From contig JADYYG010000051.1 of the NCBI GenBank assembly GCA_020853755.1, positions 62,001 to 126,000 on the forward strand: 64,000 nucleotides of DNA. The letters are read 5' to 3'. Positions 15,927-24,308 of this stretch are shown piece by piece. The notes under the pieces were generated by a model that saw nothing but the letters and a program-made list of their open reading frames with translations, ran no database searches and was not told the origin of the DNA. The stretch comes from Dehalococcoidia bacterium (GTDB lineage Bacteria > Chloroflexota > Dehalococcoidia > Tepidiformales > Tepidiformaceae). Within the stretch, counting starts at the first letter, position 1. Every line of letters starts with the position of its first letter. Made by a program: the position numbers and the translations under genes.

Positions 15927-17282
15927 ATGAGGCGTGACCTCGCCCTGCGCGGCGCCGTCGTCGGACTGCTGGCGGCAGGCGGCGGCATCGCCACCGGCTT
16001 CATCGAGCGCGAGGCCGGCGCATCGACCACCGTCTGGCTCTACGGCCTCATCGCGGCCTGTCTCATCGGGTTGGCAGCGGGGTACCTCGCTTTCCGGCGC
16101 CCGGCAGCCGCGCTGCGAACGGTTTCCGAAGCGGCCGGGCGTATCGGCGACGGCGAACTGGCCCAGCGCGTCCCGGAGACCAGCGGCCCTGCCGGAGACC
16201 TGCTCCACTCCTTCAACGTGATGGCCGGGCGCATCGAGCAGCTGTTCGACTCCGTGGCTGCGGAGCACGCACGCCTCGAAGCTGTCTTCGACGCCGCAAC
16301 CGACGCGATGGTCGCGCTCTCCGCCGATACGCGCGTGCGCTTCCTCAACCCGGCGGCGGTCGCCGTCTTCGGCAAGTCCATGGGTGAGTCTGTGGGTCGG
16401 TCGTTCATCGAAACCGCCCGCGATTACGAACTCGACGGCCTCGTGCGCCGGGTCATCGCGGACCGCACGCACGGCGAGATTTCGGTGGTTACCTTTGGAC
16501 CCCAGCGTGTGCCCCTGCGGGCGGCGGCTCTGCCGATCCCGCACGGCGGCGACTGGGCCGTCCTCCTCATGCTCACGGACCTCACCGAGGTCCAGCGCGT
16601 CGACCAGGTGCGGCGGGACTTCCTCAGCAATGTCTCCCACGAACTGCGCACGCCGCTGGCTGCCATCCGCGTGCTCGTCGAGGCCCTCGGCGATGGCGTC
16701 GATAGCGAGGACGCGCCCGAGTTCCTCGACCGCATCCACCAGCAGGTCGAACGGCTGACCTCGCTGGTGAACGAACTGCTCGACCTGTCGCGCATCGAAT
16801 CGGGCGCTATCGTCCTTCGCCCGGAGACGGTGGACGTTGCGGCGCTCGTGGCCGAGGCGGCCTCGCTGCTGCGCACGCGCACAGAGCCGCTTGGGCTGAC
16901 CGTGACGTTCGAAGGGGAGCCGCTCACGGTTGAGGCCGACCGCCCTTCGCTCCTCCGCATCGTCAGCAACCTGCTCGACAACGCGGTGAAGTGGAGCCCG
17001 GAAGGGGGCGTCATCCACGTGGACTGCCGGACGGAAGGCGACCTCTTCGCCATCGAGGTGCGCGACGAAGGTCCCGGCATTCCCGAAGCGGACCTCCCGC
17101 GTGTCTTCGAGCGCTTTTACAAGGGTGAAGCCTCGCGGGCGACCTCCGGCGTGGGCCTGGGACTGGCCATCGTGAAGCACCTGGCGCGCGCCCACGGCGG
17201 CACGGCCACCGTCGAAAGCCGCCCCGGCCAGGGCGCGCGCTTCACCGTCCGGCTGCCGCGTACGCCGGTCAGCCCACGCTGA
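15927..17282 (+). CDS. PhoR-like sensor histidine kinase
   Basis: A 451-residue membrane kinase. Two hydrophobic segments lie within residues 6-54, then a HAMP linker (to about 108) and a PAS domain starting at EHARLEAVFDAATDAMV. The HisKA phosphoacceptor is H238 in NVSHELRTPLAA. The ATPase domain has the N box NLLDNAVKWSPEGG, DEGPGIPE and GVGLGLAIVKH. The short loop between the helices leaves almost no extracellular sensor, so sensing may be by the membrane, the PAS domain or a partner protein. It is co-transcribed with the preceding regulator. Confidence 0.94.
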   Translation: MRRDLALRGAVVGLLAAGGGIATGFIEREAGASTTVWLYGLIAACLIGLAAGYLAFRRPAAALRTVSEAAGRIGDGELAQRVPETSGPAGDLLHSFNVMAGRIEQLFDSVAAEHARLEAVFDAATDAMVALSADTRVRFLNPAAVAVFGKSMGESVGRSFIETARDYELDGLVRRVIADRTHGEISVVTFGPQRVPLRAAALPIPHGGDWAVLLMLTDLTEVQRVDQVRRDFLSNVSHELRTPLAAIRVLVEALGDGVDSEDAPEFLDRIHQQVERLTSLVNELLDLSRIESGAIVLRPETVDVAALVAEAASLLRTRTEPLGLTVTFEGEPLTVEADRPSLLRIVSNLLDNAVKWSPEGGVIHVDCRTEGDLFAIEVRDEGPGIPEADLPRVFERFYKGEASRATSGVGLGLAIVKHLARAHGGTATVESRPGQGARFTVRLPRTPVSPR

Positions 17283-17320
17283 CGGCGGCGCGTTCGGGAC
17301 AATCGGCTATCATCGAAGGG

Positions 17321-17371
17321 ATGTTGTCTGCTGATTTCCGGGTACAGATGAGCAGACCGCGGCCGGTGTAA
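17321..17371 (+). CDS. Possible 16-codon leader peptide ahead of the ABC-F gene
   Basis: ATG at 17321 opens a short frame whose TAA stop (17369-17371) falls in the loop of a perfect 7-bp hairpin, GGCCGGT...ACCGGCC (17361-17379). ABC-F genes that protect ribosomes are often controlled by such leader ORFs. Here the purine-rich GAAGGG touches the ATG, which is too close for a normal ribosome site, so the reading is tentative. Confidence 0.25.
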   Translation: MLSADFRVQMSRPRPV

Positions 17372-17379
17372 GACCGGCC
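17361..17379 (+). promoter_or_regulatory. Stem-loop in the leader of the ABC-F gene
   Basis: A seven-base perfect stem with a GTAAG loop, 120 bases upstream of the ABC-F start. No T run follows directly. It could be the end of the histidine-kinase transcript or part of an attenuator. Confidence 0.4.
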
Positions 17380-17498
17380 TGGCGGCGCCTTTCGTTCGAG
17401 CCACGCCCGTGGCCCGCAGGGTTCCGCCTGCCGCTCATGCGGACATCGCCTGCCCCGGCCTGCCTTCGGCGCCGCGGGCGTTCCCGGAAAGTACAGCC

Positions 17499-19070
17499 AT
17501 GCTCTTCGCAGAAAACGCTACCAAATCCTTCGGGCCGAACGACGTCATTCGCGGCCTTACGTTCATCGTCGGGGACGGTGAACATGTGGGGCTCGTCGGC
17601 CCCAACGGTGGCGGTAAGTCCACCATCCTGCGGCTGCTCGCCGGTGACCACGCGGTCGATTCGGGGGCGGCCGGGTACCGCGGCACGTCGCTCGGCTACC
17701 TTCGCCAGGAAGCGGGCCTCACTGACGCCAACACCCTCATCCAGGAACTCTGGGAAGCCTTCCCCGAAGCCCGCGCGGTCGAACTCGAACTCGAAGGCAT
17801 CGCCGCCCAGATCGAACGCGGCGAGGGCGACCTCGACAGCCTGATCGAACGCCAGGCCGCCCTCTTCGAGCAGTTCGAGGCGATGGACGGCTACCGCATC
17901 GAGGCGCGCATCGGCCGCGTGCTCAACGGCCTCGGTTTCGCCGAGAGCGACCGCCAGAAGCGCTGCGCCGACTTTTCGGGCGGATGGCAGATGCGCATCG
18001 CGCTCGCCAAGGTGCTCGTCCGGCGCCCGGAAAACGCCCTCCTCGACGAGCCCACGAACCACCTCGACGCGAAGACGCGCGACTGGCTCGCGGACGAACT
18101 GCAGGACTGGAACGCGGCGCTGCTCATCGTCACCCACGACGGGCCGTTCCTGGACCAGGTGGCCACGCGCATCCTCGACCTCCGCGATGGTGCGGTCGAA
18201 AGTTACACGGGCGGCTACACCGACTACCAGCGGCAGAAGGCGGCGAAGCTGCAGGCCCAGGACCAGGCGGCCGCCCGCCAGGAGCGCGAACTCGGCAAGC
18301 AGGAGCGCTTCATCGAACGCTTCCGCGCCAAGGCGACCAAGACCACGCAGGTCCAGTCGCGCGAGAAGATGATCGCGAAGATTGAGCGCATCGACCGCAC
18401 GAAGAAAGAGGACGAGGTCAACTTCGTCCTGACCTCGCACGGCCGCACCGAACTCGACGTGCTGATGATGAAGCATGTCGGCCACGCCTACGGCGACCAT
18501 CTCGTGCTTGTGGATGTGAACCTGCACGTCGAGCGCGGCCAGAAGGTGGTGTTCATCGGCCCGAACGGGAGCGGGAAGAGCACCCTGCTGCGCATCGCGG
18601 CGGGGCTCGTCGCGCCGACAGAGGGTGTCGTCGAGTGGGCCGAACGCGCCCGCCCTGGCTACTACGACCAGCACCAGGACGAAGCGCTCGACTACAACCG
18701 CACCGTCATCGAAGAGGTGCGCTCCGTGGCCGGCGGGGCGCCAGATGTGAAGCTGCGGACCGTCCTCGGGCAGTTCCTGTTCAAGGGCGACGATGTGTTC
18801 AAGCCGGTGCGCGTGCTCTCCGGCGGCGAACGAAGCAGGGTCGCGCTGGCCAAGTTCCTCATCCAGCCGACGAATGTCCTCCTCCTCGACGAGCCGACCA
18901 ACCACCTCGACCGCACCACGCGGCGCAAGCTGATCGAAGCCTTGCAGGGGTACGAAGGCACGATCGTCTGCGCGAGCCACGACCCGGGTATCGTCGAGGG
19001 TATCGCCAGCCACGTGTACGAAGTGAAGGACCTGGCGGTGCGGGAGCTGCTGCACATGCGGCGGGAGTGA
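17499..19070 (+). CDS. ABC-F family ATPase
   Basis: Two ABC nucleotide-binding domains sit on one chain with no membrane segments, the hallmark of ABC-F proteins that act on the ribosome (translation factors or antibiotic protection). The first Walker A is GPNGGGKST (34-42), and its signature is a divergent FSGGWQMRIALAK. The second Walker A is GPNGSGKST with LSGGERSRVALAK. Both halves have LLDEPTNHLD. The linker between the domains (roughly residues 240-320) is rich in charged residues. ATG at 17499 is chosen; an upstream GTG at 17409 would add 30 atypical residues. Length 523. It could be EttA- or Uup-like, or a resistance type; sequence alone does not settle this. Confidence 0.93.
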   Translation: MLFAENATKSFGPNDVIRGLTFIVGDGEHVGLVGPNGGGKSTILRLLAGDHAVDSGAAGYRGTSLGYLRQEAGLTDANTLIQELWEAFPEARAVELELEGIAAQIERGEGDLDSLIERQAALFEQFEAMDGYRIEARIGRVLNGLGFAESDRQKRCADFSGGWQMRIALAKVLVRRPENALLDEPTNHLDAKTRDWLADELQDWNAALLIVTHDGPFLDQVATRILDLRDGAVESYTGGYTDYQRQKAAKLQAQDQAAARQERELGKQERFIERFRAKATKTTQVQSREKMIAKIERIDRTKKEDEVNFVLTSHGRTELDVLMMKHVGHAYGDHLVLVDVNLHVERGQKVVFIGPNGSGKSTLLRIAAGLVAPTEGVVEWAERARPGYYDQHQDEALDYNRTVIEEVRSVAGGAPDVKLRTVLGQFLFKGDDVFKPVRVLSGGERSRVALAKFLIQPTNVLLLDEPTNHLDRTTRRKLIEALQGYEGTIVCASHDPGIVEGIASHVYEVKDLAVRELLHMRRE

Positions 19071-19082
19071 ACAGGCCGAACC

Positions 19083-19301
19083 ATGAAGCTGCATTACTAC
19101 CCCGAGACCGACTCGCTCTACATCTCGTTCGTCGATAAGCCTTCTGTTGATGCCATCGAGGTTGCCGACGGACTGGTGGCGGACCTTGACGAGGCCGGCA
19201 AGGTTGTCGGCCTCGACATCGACCAGGCTTCCCGGCACCTCGATCTTGCGACTATCGAGACGATTGACCTGCCCGCACCGACTCGAACTCCCGGCCGGTA
19301 G
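19083..19301 (+). CDS. DUF2283 domain protein (solitary)
   Basis: 72 residues beginning MKLHYYPETDSLYISF, with L-V-A-D-L-D-x-x-G-K-V-V-G-L-D-I in the middle: both are DUF2283 patterns. It starts 12 bases after the ABC-F stop, so it may be read on the same transcript. Unlike the copy at 14887 it has no DUF4258 partner. Function unknown. Confidence 0.85.
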   Translation: MKLHYYPETDSLYISFVDKPSVDAIEVADGLVADLDEAGKVVGLDIDQASRHLDLATIETIDLPAPTRTPGR

Positions 19302-19312
19302 GATCCGGAGAC

Positions 19313-20521
19313 TCACGTCATCCGCGTCGCGCCGCACTCCTTGAGCGCTTCGATGCCGTCCCACGAATAGCCCGCGAGGAGCAGCAACTCCTCGGTGTGC
19401 TGGCCGAGGACCGGCCCTGCGGAGTCGACCCGCGGTGGAGTGGCGCTCATGTGAATTGGCGCACCCGGGACCCGCATCGTCCCGAGGTGGGGCGTCTCGA
19501 TCTCCACGAGGTAGCCGTTTTCCCAGTACTGCGCGTGCGCGACCATGCCCGCGTAGTCGAGCACGGGCGCGTGCGGCACGCCGGCCTCTGCAAGCGGTTC
19601 GAGCCAGTCTTCCATCGGCCGGGAGCGGAACACACGGTCGAGTTCGGCGACGAGCGCATCCTTGTTCGTTGCGCGGCCCCACGGCGAGGCGAACCGCTCG
19701 TCCGTCGCCAGGCCGGGTTCGCCGAGGGCCGTGCACAGCTTTTCGTAGTAGTGCTGGTCCTGCGCTGCGATGGCGATGTGGCGGCCATCGGCGCAGGCGT
19801 AGTTCGTGTAGGTGGCGGCGCGGCGGCGCTGGAAGCCGGGCTGCTTCCCGGTGCGCAGGAACTCCATGATCTGCTTCGATTGCATGGCGACCATCCCGCC
19901 GATGAGCGAGCCGTCGATGTGCTGGCCGATGCCGTCCCGCTCGCGCACCACGAGCGCGGTGGAGATGCCGAAGGCCAGCAGCATCGCGCCGATCTGGTCG
20001 GCGAACCCGCCGATGAGCGCCTGCGGATCGCCGCCGGGGCCTTCGCCCTGTTCGTACATGACGCCGCTGAGGGCCTGCGCGACGTGGTCATAGCCGCCGC
20101 GCCGGGCCCACGGGCCGCTGCGCCCCCACGCTGAAGCCGAGGCGAGGATGATGTCCTCGCGCAGAGCGCGGAGGTGTTCGTAGCCGATGCCCATGTCTTC
20201 CATCACACCTGGCCGGAAGTTCTCGACGACGACGTCGCAGAGGGGCGCGAGGCGCTTCACGACCTCGATGGCGCGCGGGTTGCGGAGGTCGAGGGTGATG
20301 CTCTTCTTGCCCCGGTTGTGGCCCTCGAAGTAGGAGGAAAAGCCGTCTGGCCCGAGGCCGTTGGCGCGGCCCTGCTCGCCCCCGGGCGGTTCGACCTTCC
20401 ACACTTCGGCGCCCATGTCGGCGAGGAGCATGGTCGCGAACGGGCCCTGCTGGGCGCGCGTGAAGTCGAGGATGCGGATCCCTTCGAGGGCTGGCCGGCC
20501 GAGCCGCGGGTTGGCGTCCAT
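19313..20521 (-). CDS. CaiB/BaiF family CoA transferase
   Basis: This is a class III CoA transferase (402 residues), which moves CoA between carboxylic acids. N-terminal family features are GIRILDFTRAQQGPFATMLLADMGAEVWKVE (given here only as landmarks GIRILDF and LLADMGAEV) and NRGKKSITLDL. The likely catalytic Asp lies in IGGFADQIGAM. It is divergent from a crotonase gene, with 69 bases between. The pair suggests degradation or activation of an acyl-CoA substrate. A TAGGAT box lies six bases before the ATG. Confidence 0.92.
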   Translation of the reverse strand: MDANPRLGRPALEGIRILDFTRAQQGPFATMLLADMGAEVWKVEPPGGEQGRANGLGPDGFSSYFEGHNRGKKSITLDLRNPRAIEVVKRLAPLCDVVVENFRPGVMEDMGIGYEHLRALREDIILASASAWGRSGPWARRGGYDHVAQALSGVMYEQGEGPGGDPQALIGGFADQIGAMLLAFGISTALVVRERDGIGQHIDGSLIGGMVAMQSKQIMEFLRTGKQPGFQRRRAATYTNYACADGRHIAIAAQDQHYYEKLCTALGEPGLATDERFASPWGRATNKDALVAELDRVFRSRPMEDWLEPLAEAGVPHAPVLDYAGMVAHAQYWENGYLVEIETPHLGTMRVPGAPIHMSATPPRVDSAGPVLGQHTEELLLLAGYSWDGIEALKECGATRMT

Positions 20522-20527
20522 GCCCCG

Positions 20528-20533
20528 ATCCTA
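20528..20533 (-). promoter_or_regulatory. -10 box of the CoA transferase gene
   Basis: TAGGAT on the minus strand, six bases before the ATG at 20521. Confidence 0.55.
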
Positions 20534-20590
20534 CGCCGCTGCTCGCGGGCCTGTACCATCGCTTCGCACCAGCAACTCCGGGGGCAGCGA

Positions 20591-21421
20591 ATGGCCATTG
20601 TTGAAACCGAGCGCCACGGCGCGGTGTTCGTCATCCGGATGAACCGGCCCGAGCGGCTCAACGCGCTCGGGAACGAACTGCGCGCCGCCCTTGCCGACGC
20701 ATGGATCGAGTTCGCCGAAAGCCGTGACCTCGATGTCGCCATCTACACCGGGACGGGCCGCGCGTTCTGTGCCGGCGAGGACATGAAGGAGTCGCTTGGC
20801 CGAGGCGCGCCGGGGCTGGACAGCCGCGTGAAGCGCGACCCGTTCACCAGCGGCACGCTCGACAAGCCGGTCATCTGCGCGATCAACGGCTACGCCATGG
20901 GCGGCGGCTTCCAGCTGGTCGAACGCTGCGATCTGCGCGTGGCCGTCCAGGGGGCCGTCTTCGAAATGTCCGAGGCGAAGCGCTGGCTGCTCGGCGGCCA
21001 CGCTCACGGCTTCATCGCGAACATGCCCCACCCGGTGGCGACGGAGATGGCGTTCGCCTTCCGGTTCGACGCGGAGCGCCTCTACCAGCTCGGCTTCATC
21101 AACCGGCTGACCAGCGCGGAAGGGCTCATGCCCGAGGCGTTCGCGATGGCGAACCACCTGCTCTCGCTTCCGCCGGCCTCGCGCGAGAACACCCTCGCGA
21201 TGATGCGGGCGATGCGCCCGGCGCCCGCGCCGGAACTCGAGCGGCTGGCGAACCGGCTGCGCGACCATGGCGCGAAGTCGGACCTGATGGAGTCGCGCGC
21301 GGCCTTCGCGGAGAAGCGCGAGCCGCGGTTCAAGGGCTGGAACAACCCGGAGGACCGCTACCGGCGGCCCACCCTCGAATCGATTCGGGAGCAGGAAGGC
21401 CCGGCAGGCGCGGACCAGTAG
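20591..21421 (+). CDS. Enoyl-CoA hydratase/isomerase family protein
   Basis: A crotonase-fold protein of 276 residues. Oxyanion-hole segments are GTGRAFCAGEDMKE and AINGYAMGGGFQL. The region around the usual catalytic Glu reads FEMSEAKRWLLGGHAHGF rather than the common PE motif, so the exact reaction is uncertain. ATG at 20591 follows a CCGGGGG ribosome site; a TACCAT box at 20554-20559 is the likely -10. The frame is open far upstream, but that part is antisense to the CoA transferase. It is divergent from the transferase and followed 23 bases later by a large hydrolase. Confidence 0.9.
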   Translation: MAIVETERHGAVFVIRMNRPERLNALGNELRAALADAWIEFAESRDLDVAIYTGTGRAFCAGEDMKESLGRGAPGLDSRVKRDPFTSGTLDKPVICAINGYAMGGGFQLVERCDLRVAVQGAVFEMSEAKRWLLGGHAHGFIANMPHPVATEMAFAFRFDAERLYQLGFINRLTSAEGLMPEAFAMANHLLSLPPASRENTLAMMRAMRPAPAPELERLANRLRDHGAKSDLMESRAAFAEKREPRFKGWNNPEDRYRRPTLESIREQEGPAGADQ

Positions 21422-21444
21422 AATCGGCCGCGGAGGCGCTGCCA

Positions 21445-23403
21445 ATGGCCGTTGAAACCCTGACCGTCACATCAACCGTGAGCTACGAAGACGGGCGCGC
21501 CTGGGGCGATGCCGGCCCCTACGAAGTGGTCCGCGGCGTGGTGACCTTCGCCTTCGACCCTGGGGCCGAAGCGAACCGGCGCATCACCGATATCGACCAC
21601 GCCGAGCGCGGCGCCGATGGCCTCGTGCGCGCGGAAGCGGACTTCTGCGTCCTTCGCCCGAAAGACCCCGCGCTGGCCAACGGCGGCCTCTTCTTCAGCG
21701 TGGCGAACCGCGGCAATGTGACTATCCCGTTCGGGCTGGGGCCAGCGCCTGACCTGGCCGCGCTCCCGGCCGGGACCATCCCGCATGGCGACAGCCTGCT
21801 GCTCGCCGGGGGCTGGACCATCGCCTGGTGCGGCTGGCAGTTCGACCTGTCCCGCGGCCCGCGCCAACTCGCGCTGACCGCGCCCCAGGCGCTCATCGAC
21901 GGCGAACCCATCGCCGGGGACTTCCGCATCGACCTGCAGGCCGGTTCGGACACGAAGTCGCTGCGGCTGCTCGATGCGACGGCGATCATGGCGGGCCGTA
22001 CGCAGCCGGTGTACCCGCCTGCGGGCCTCGAACAGCCGACCGCCAGCCTCTCCGTCCGCGAGTCGCCAACCGGGCCGCGGACAACGATCCCCCGCGACCG
22101 CTGGGCCTTCGCCCACGAGCGCGACGGCGCTGTCACGCCCGACGCCGCACACGTCTGGTGCGCGGACGGCTTCCGCGCGGGGCAACTCTACGAACTGGTT
22201 TACCGCACGGCCCACTGCCCGGTGGCGGGCGTTGGCCTCGGCGCCATCCGCGACTTCGTAAGCTATGTGCGTTCGAACCCGGGCGGCGCGCTCGGGCTGC
22301 CGAAGCTGGATCGCGCCCTCGGCATGGGCGTTTCGCAGACGGGCCGCCTGCTGCGCCAGTTCCTCTGGGACGGCTTCAACGTGGACGAGGCTGGCCGGCA
22401 GGTGTTCGATGGGCTCTTCATCCACATCGCCGGCGGACGCACGGGCGAGTTCGACCACCGCTACGCGCAGCCGAACGAGGCCATTGCCGCAGGTTTCGCC
22501 GACATTCCCCCGAGGGCCTGGCGCGGCCCCGAAGGCGGGCTGTTCGACCGCCAGGACGCGCTCGGCGGCACCCCGAAGGTGTTCTGGGTGAACAGCGGCT
22601 GGGAGTACTGGCGCAGCGACGCTTCGCTCACGCACACCACTCTCGACGGTTCCGCCGACATCCCGAACCCGGAGAACGTGCGCTCCTACCTCATGGCCGG
22701 GCTGGATCACCTCGGCGCGAACACGGCGATGGCCCGCCTCATGGGCATCGCCAACGAACCCACTGGCGTCGACCCCTCGCCGCTACTGCGGGGCCTCTTC
22801 GCCGCCTTCGACGGCTGGGTGTCGCAGGGCAAAGAGCCGCCGGCCAGCGCCGTCCCACGGGTGGCCGACGGCACGGCCGTCACGCCGGAGTCCGTGCTCG
22901 AAGCAGCGTCACGCATCCCCAGGCTGCACCGGCCGGACGCAGAGGCGCTCCCGAAGGTGCGCGCGATCGACCTCGGGCTGGATGCCGCACAGGGCGTTGG
23001 CCGCTGGCCGGCCAGCTACGGCCCAACCCGGCAGACGCTCGTCTCGGCGGTCGACAGCGACGGGAACGAAGTGGCCGGCGTGCACATGCCGGAACAGCAG
23101 GTCCCGGTGGCCACCCTCACCGGCTGGAACACGCAGGTGAAGCACGCACGGCTGAGGCCGCTCTCGCAGATGCCCGGTTCGCGCCTGAACTTCGCGCGGA
23201 CCGCAGAGGAACGCTCCGCCACGGGCGACCCGCGTCCGTCCATCGCCGAGCGGTACCGTGACCGCGATGACTACCGCAGCCGCATCGCCGCGGCCACCGA
23301 TGGCCTCATCGCCGCGCGGTTTATCCTCGCACGTGACCGCGAGTTCGCTATCGAATCGGCGATGCGCGGGTACGACGCAGCGATGGCGGGCGGGCGAATC
23401 TAA
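21445..23403 (+). CDS. Large alpha/beta hydrolase domain protein
   Basis: A 652-residue cytosolic protein of the uncharacterised 'alpha/beta hydrolase domain' family seen in mycobacteria, proteobacteria and Chloroflexota (I believe Abhydrolase_10). The nucleophile elbow is G-V-S-Q-T-G in ALGMGVSQTGRLLRQ; HIAGGRTGEFDHRY follows. The N-terminal ~130 residues are beta-rich. A GGAGG site lies eight bases before the ATG. A TAGAAT sequence overlapping the crotonase stop codon (21419-21424) could be an internal promoter. The stop overlaps the end of the convergent DinB gene by four bases. Substrate unknown. Confidence 0.82.
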   Translation: MAVETLTVTSTVSYEDGRAWGDAGPYEVVRGVVTFAFDPGAEANRRITDIDHAERGADGLVRAEADFCVLRPKDPALANGGLFFSVANRGNVTIPFGLGPAPDLAALPAGTIPHGDSLLLAGGWTIAWCGWQFDLSRGPRQLALTAPQALIDGEPIAGDFRIDLQAGSDTKSLRLLDATAIMAGRTQPVYPPAGLEQPTASLSVRESPTGPRTTIPRDRWAFAHERDGAVTPDAAHVWCADGFRAGQLYELVYRTAHCPVAGVGLGAIRDFVSYVRSNPGGALGLPKLDRALGMGVSQTGRLLRQFLWDGFNVDEAGRQVFDGLFIHIAGGRTGEFDHRYAQPNEAIAAGFADIPPRAWRGPEGGLFDRQDALGGTPKVFWVNSGWEYWRSDASLTHTTLDGSADIPNPENVRSYLMAGLDHLGANTAMARLMGIANEPTGVDPSPLLRGLFAAFDGWVSQGKEPPASAVPRVADGTAVTPESVLEAASRIPRLHRPDAEALPKVRAIDLGLDAAQGVGRWPASYGPTRQTLVSAVDSDGNEVAGVHMPEQQVPVATLTGWNTQVKHARLRPLSQMPGSRLNFARTAEERSATGDPRPSIAERYRDRDDYRSRIAAATDGLIAARFILARDREFAIESAMRGYDAAMAGGRI

Positions 23404-23864
23404 CCCCGCCGGGCGCGCGTAATCTGGCCGGCGTGGTCGTGGGCGTGCGCGGCGTAGGTTTCGAGCCAGCGCTCCACCGTGTAGAGGCCGCTCTCGGTGT
23501 GCCAACCGGCCCGGCTCCAGTCGCCCTCGGTGATGCGTTCGAGGATGGTCACGGTACTCTCTCGGGCTGCCCGGAAGGCGAGCAGCGAGGCTTCGACCGG
23601 GCGGCTATCGTAGGAGAGGAAGGCGGCGTAGCGCTCCTCGTCGTATCCCCAGATGACGGGGTTCTCCTCGGCGATGAGCTTGCGCAGGCGGAGGGCCGAG
23701 GTCATCTCGCTGTCGGCGAGGTGGTGCACCACCATGCGCGCGGACCAACCTTCGTCGCCCTGGTTATCGAGTTCAGCGGGGGTGATGCCGCGAAGGGCGT
23801 CTTCGACGGCAGCGTAGCCTTCGGCGTAACGGCGGATGAGTGCGGCGCGGGCTTCGGTCTTCAT
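23400..23864 (-). CDS. DinB-like metal-dependent protein
   Basis: A 154-residue four-helix-bundle protein of the DinB/DUF664 superfamily. Candidate metal ligands are the His in MVVHHLADSEM and those in AAHAHDHAGQI. Members include thiol transferases (bacillithiol, mycothiol) and many uncharacterised proteins. ATG at 23864 is chosen because TACCAT lies six bases upstream; the longer open frame beyond is antisense to the next gene. It is divergent from the TY-Chap-like gene. Confidence 0.85.
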   Translation of the reverse strand: MKTEARAALIRRYAEGYAAVEDALRGITPAELDNQGDEGWSARMVVHHLADSEMTSALRLRKLIAEENPVIWGYDEERYAAFLSYDSRPVEASLLAFRAARESTVTILERITEGDWSRAGWHTESGLYTVERWLETYAAHAHDHAGQITRARRG

Positions 23865-23870
23865 CGAAGA

Positions 23871-23876
23871 ATGGTA
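23871..23876 (-). promoter_or_regulatory. -10 box of the DinB-like gene
   Basis: TACCAT on the minus strand, six bases before the ATG at 23864. The divergent box for the next gene is at 23933. Confidence 0.6.
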
Positions 23877-23932
23877 CGCGCTGCGCCGGCCGCCGGACCG
23901 GGCCAATTCGGGCCCGTTTTCGAAACGGCGCG

Positions 23933-23938
23933 TAGACT
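23933..23938 (+). promoter_or_regulatory. -10 box of the TY-Chap-like gene
   Basis: TAGACT, seven bases before the ATG at 23946. Confidence 0.6.
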
Positions 23939-23945
23939 GCCGCGC

Positions 23946-24287
23946 ATGGCGACCGCACAGGAATTGGTCGACGCGCTCCTCCGGCTGAGCCGCCACGAAT
24001 GTGACGCGGTGATCCTCCAGGCCGAGCCGTTCTATGTGCAGGCGGCGATGGTCAGCGAGGGTGAGTTCGTCCTCGAAGCGGTCAGCGGCGCATTTCTCCC
24101 CGGGCCGCTCACGGCCGGGCAGTTGCAGAAGCTGCACGCGCTGCGATTCCAGCCTCCGGGGCCGCTCAGCCCGAACCACTGGCAGCACCCCCGCAGCGAC
24201 GCCGTCGAAGCGGCGCGCATCCTCATCCAGACGCTGTCCGATGTTTACGGCGTTGCCGTGGGGGCGGCCGAAGTTATCGAAGTGTGA
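23946..24287 (+). CDS. TY-Chap / YbjN-like small protein
   Basis: 113 residues. The layout resembles the TY-Chap (type III secretion chaperone-like) fold known mostly from actinobacteria: an N-terminal helix, a strand segment FYVQAAMVSEGEFVLEAVS, then L..L..L.F.PPG...N and a C-terminal helix. The assignment is by pattern only. No secretion genes are nearby. The start is supported by a TAGACT box seven bases upstream. Confidence 0.55.
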   Translation: MATAQELVDALLRLSRHECDAVILQAEPFYVQAAMVSEGEFVLEAVSGAFLPGPLTAGQLQKLHALRFQPPGPLSPNHWQHPRSDAVEAARILIQTLSDVYGVAVGAAEVIEV

Positions 24288-24308
24288 AGGCGCCCGCGCC
24301 GCGGGAGG

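Noticed and set aside
17310-19736. A very long open frame (808 codons) on the minus strand opposite the ABC-F gene
   Set aside because: It is antisense to a clear gene, its translation has no known motifs, and high GC makes such frames common. Similar antisense frames at 981-2060, 10447-12165 and 53087-55615 were rejected for the same reason.
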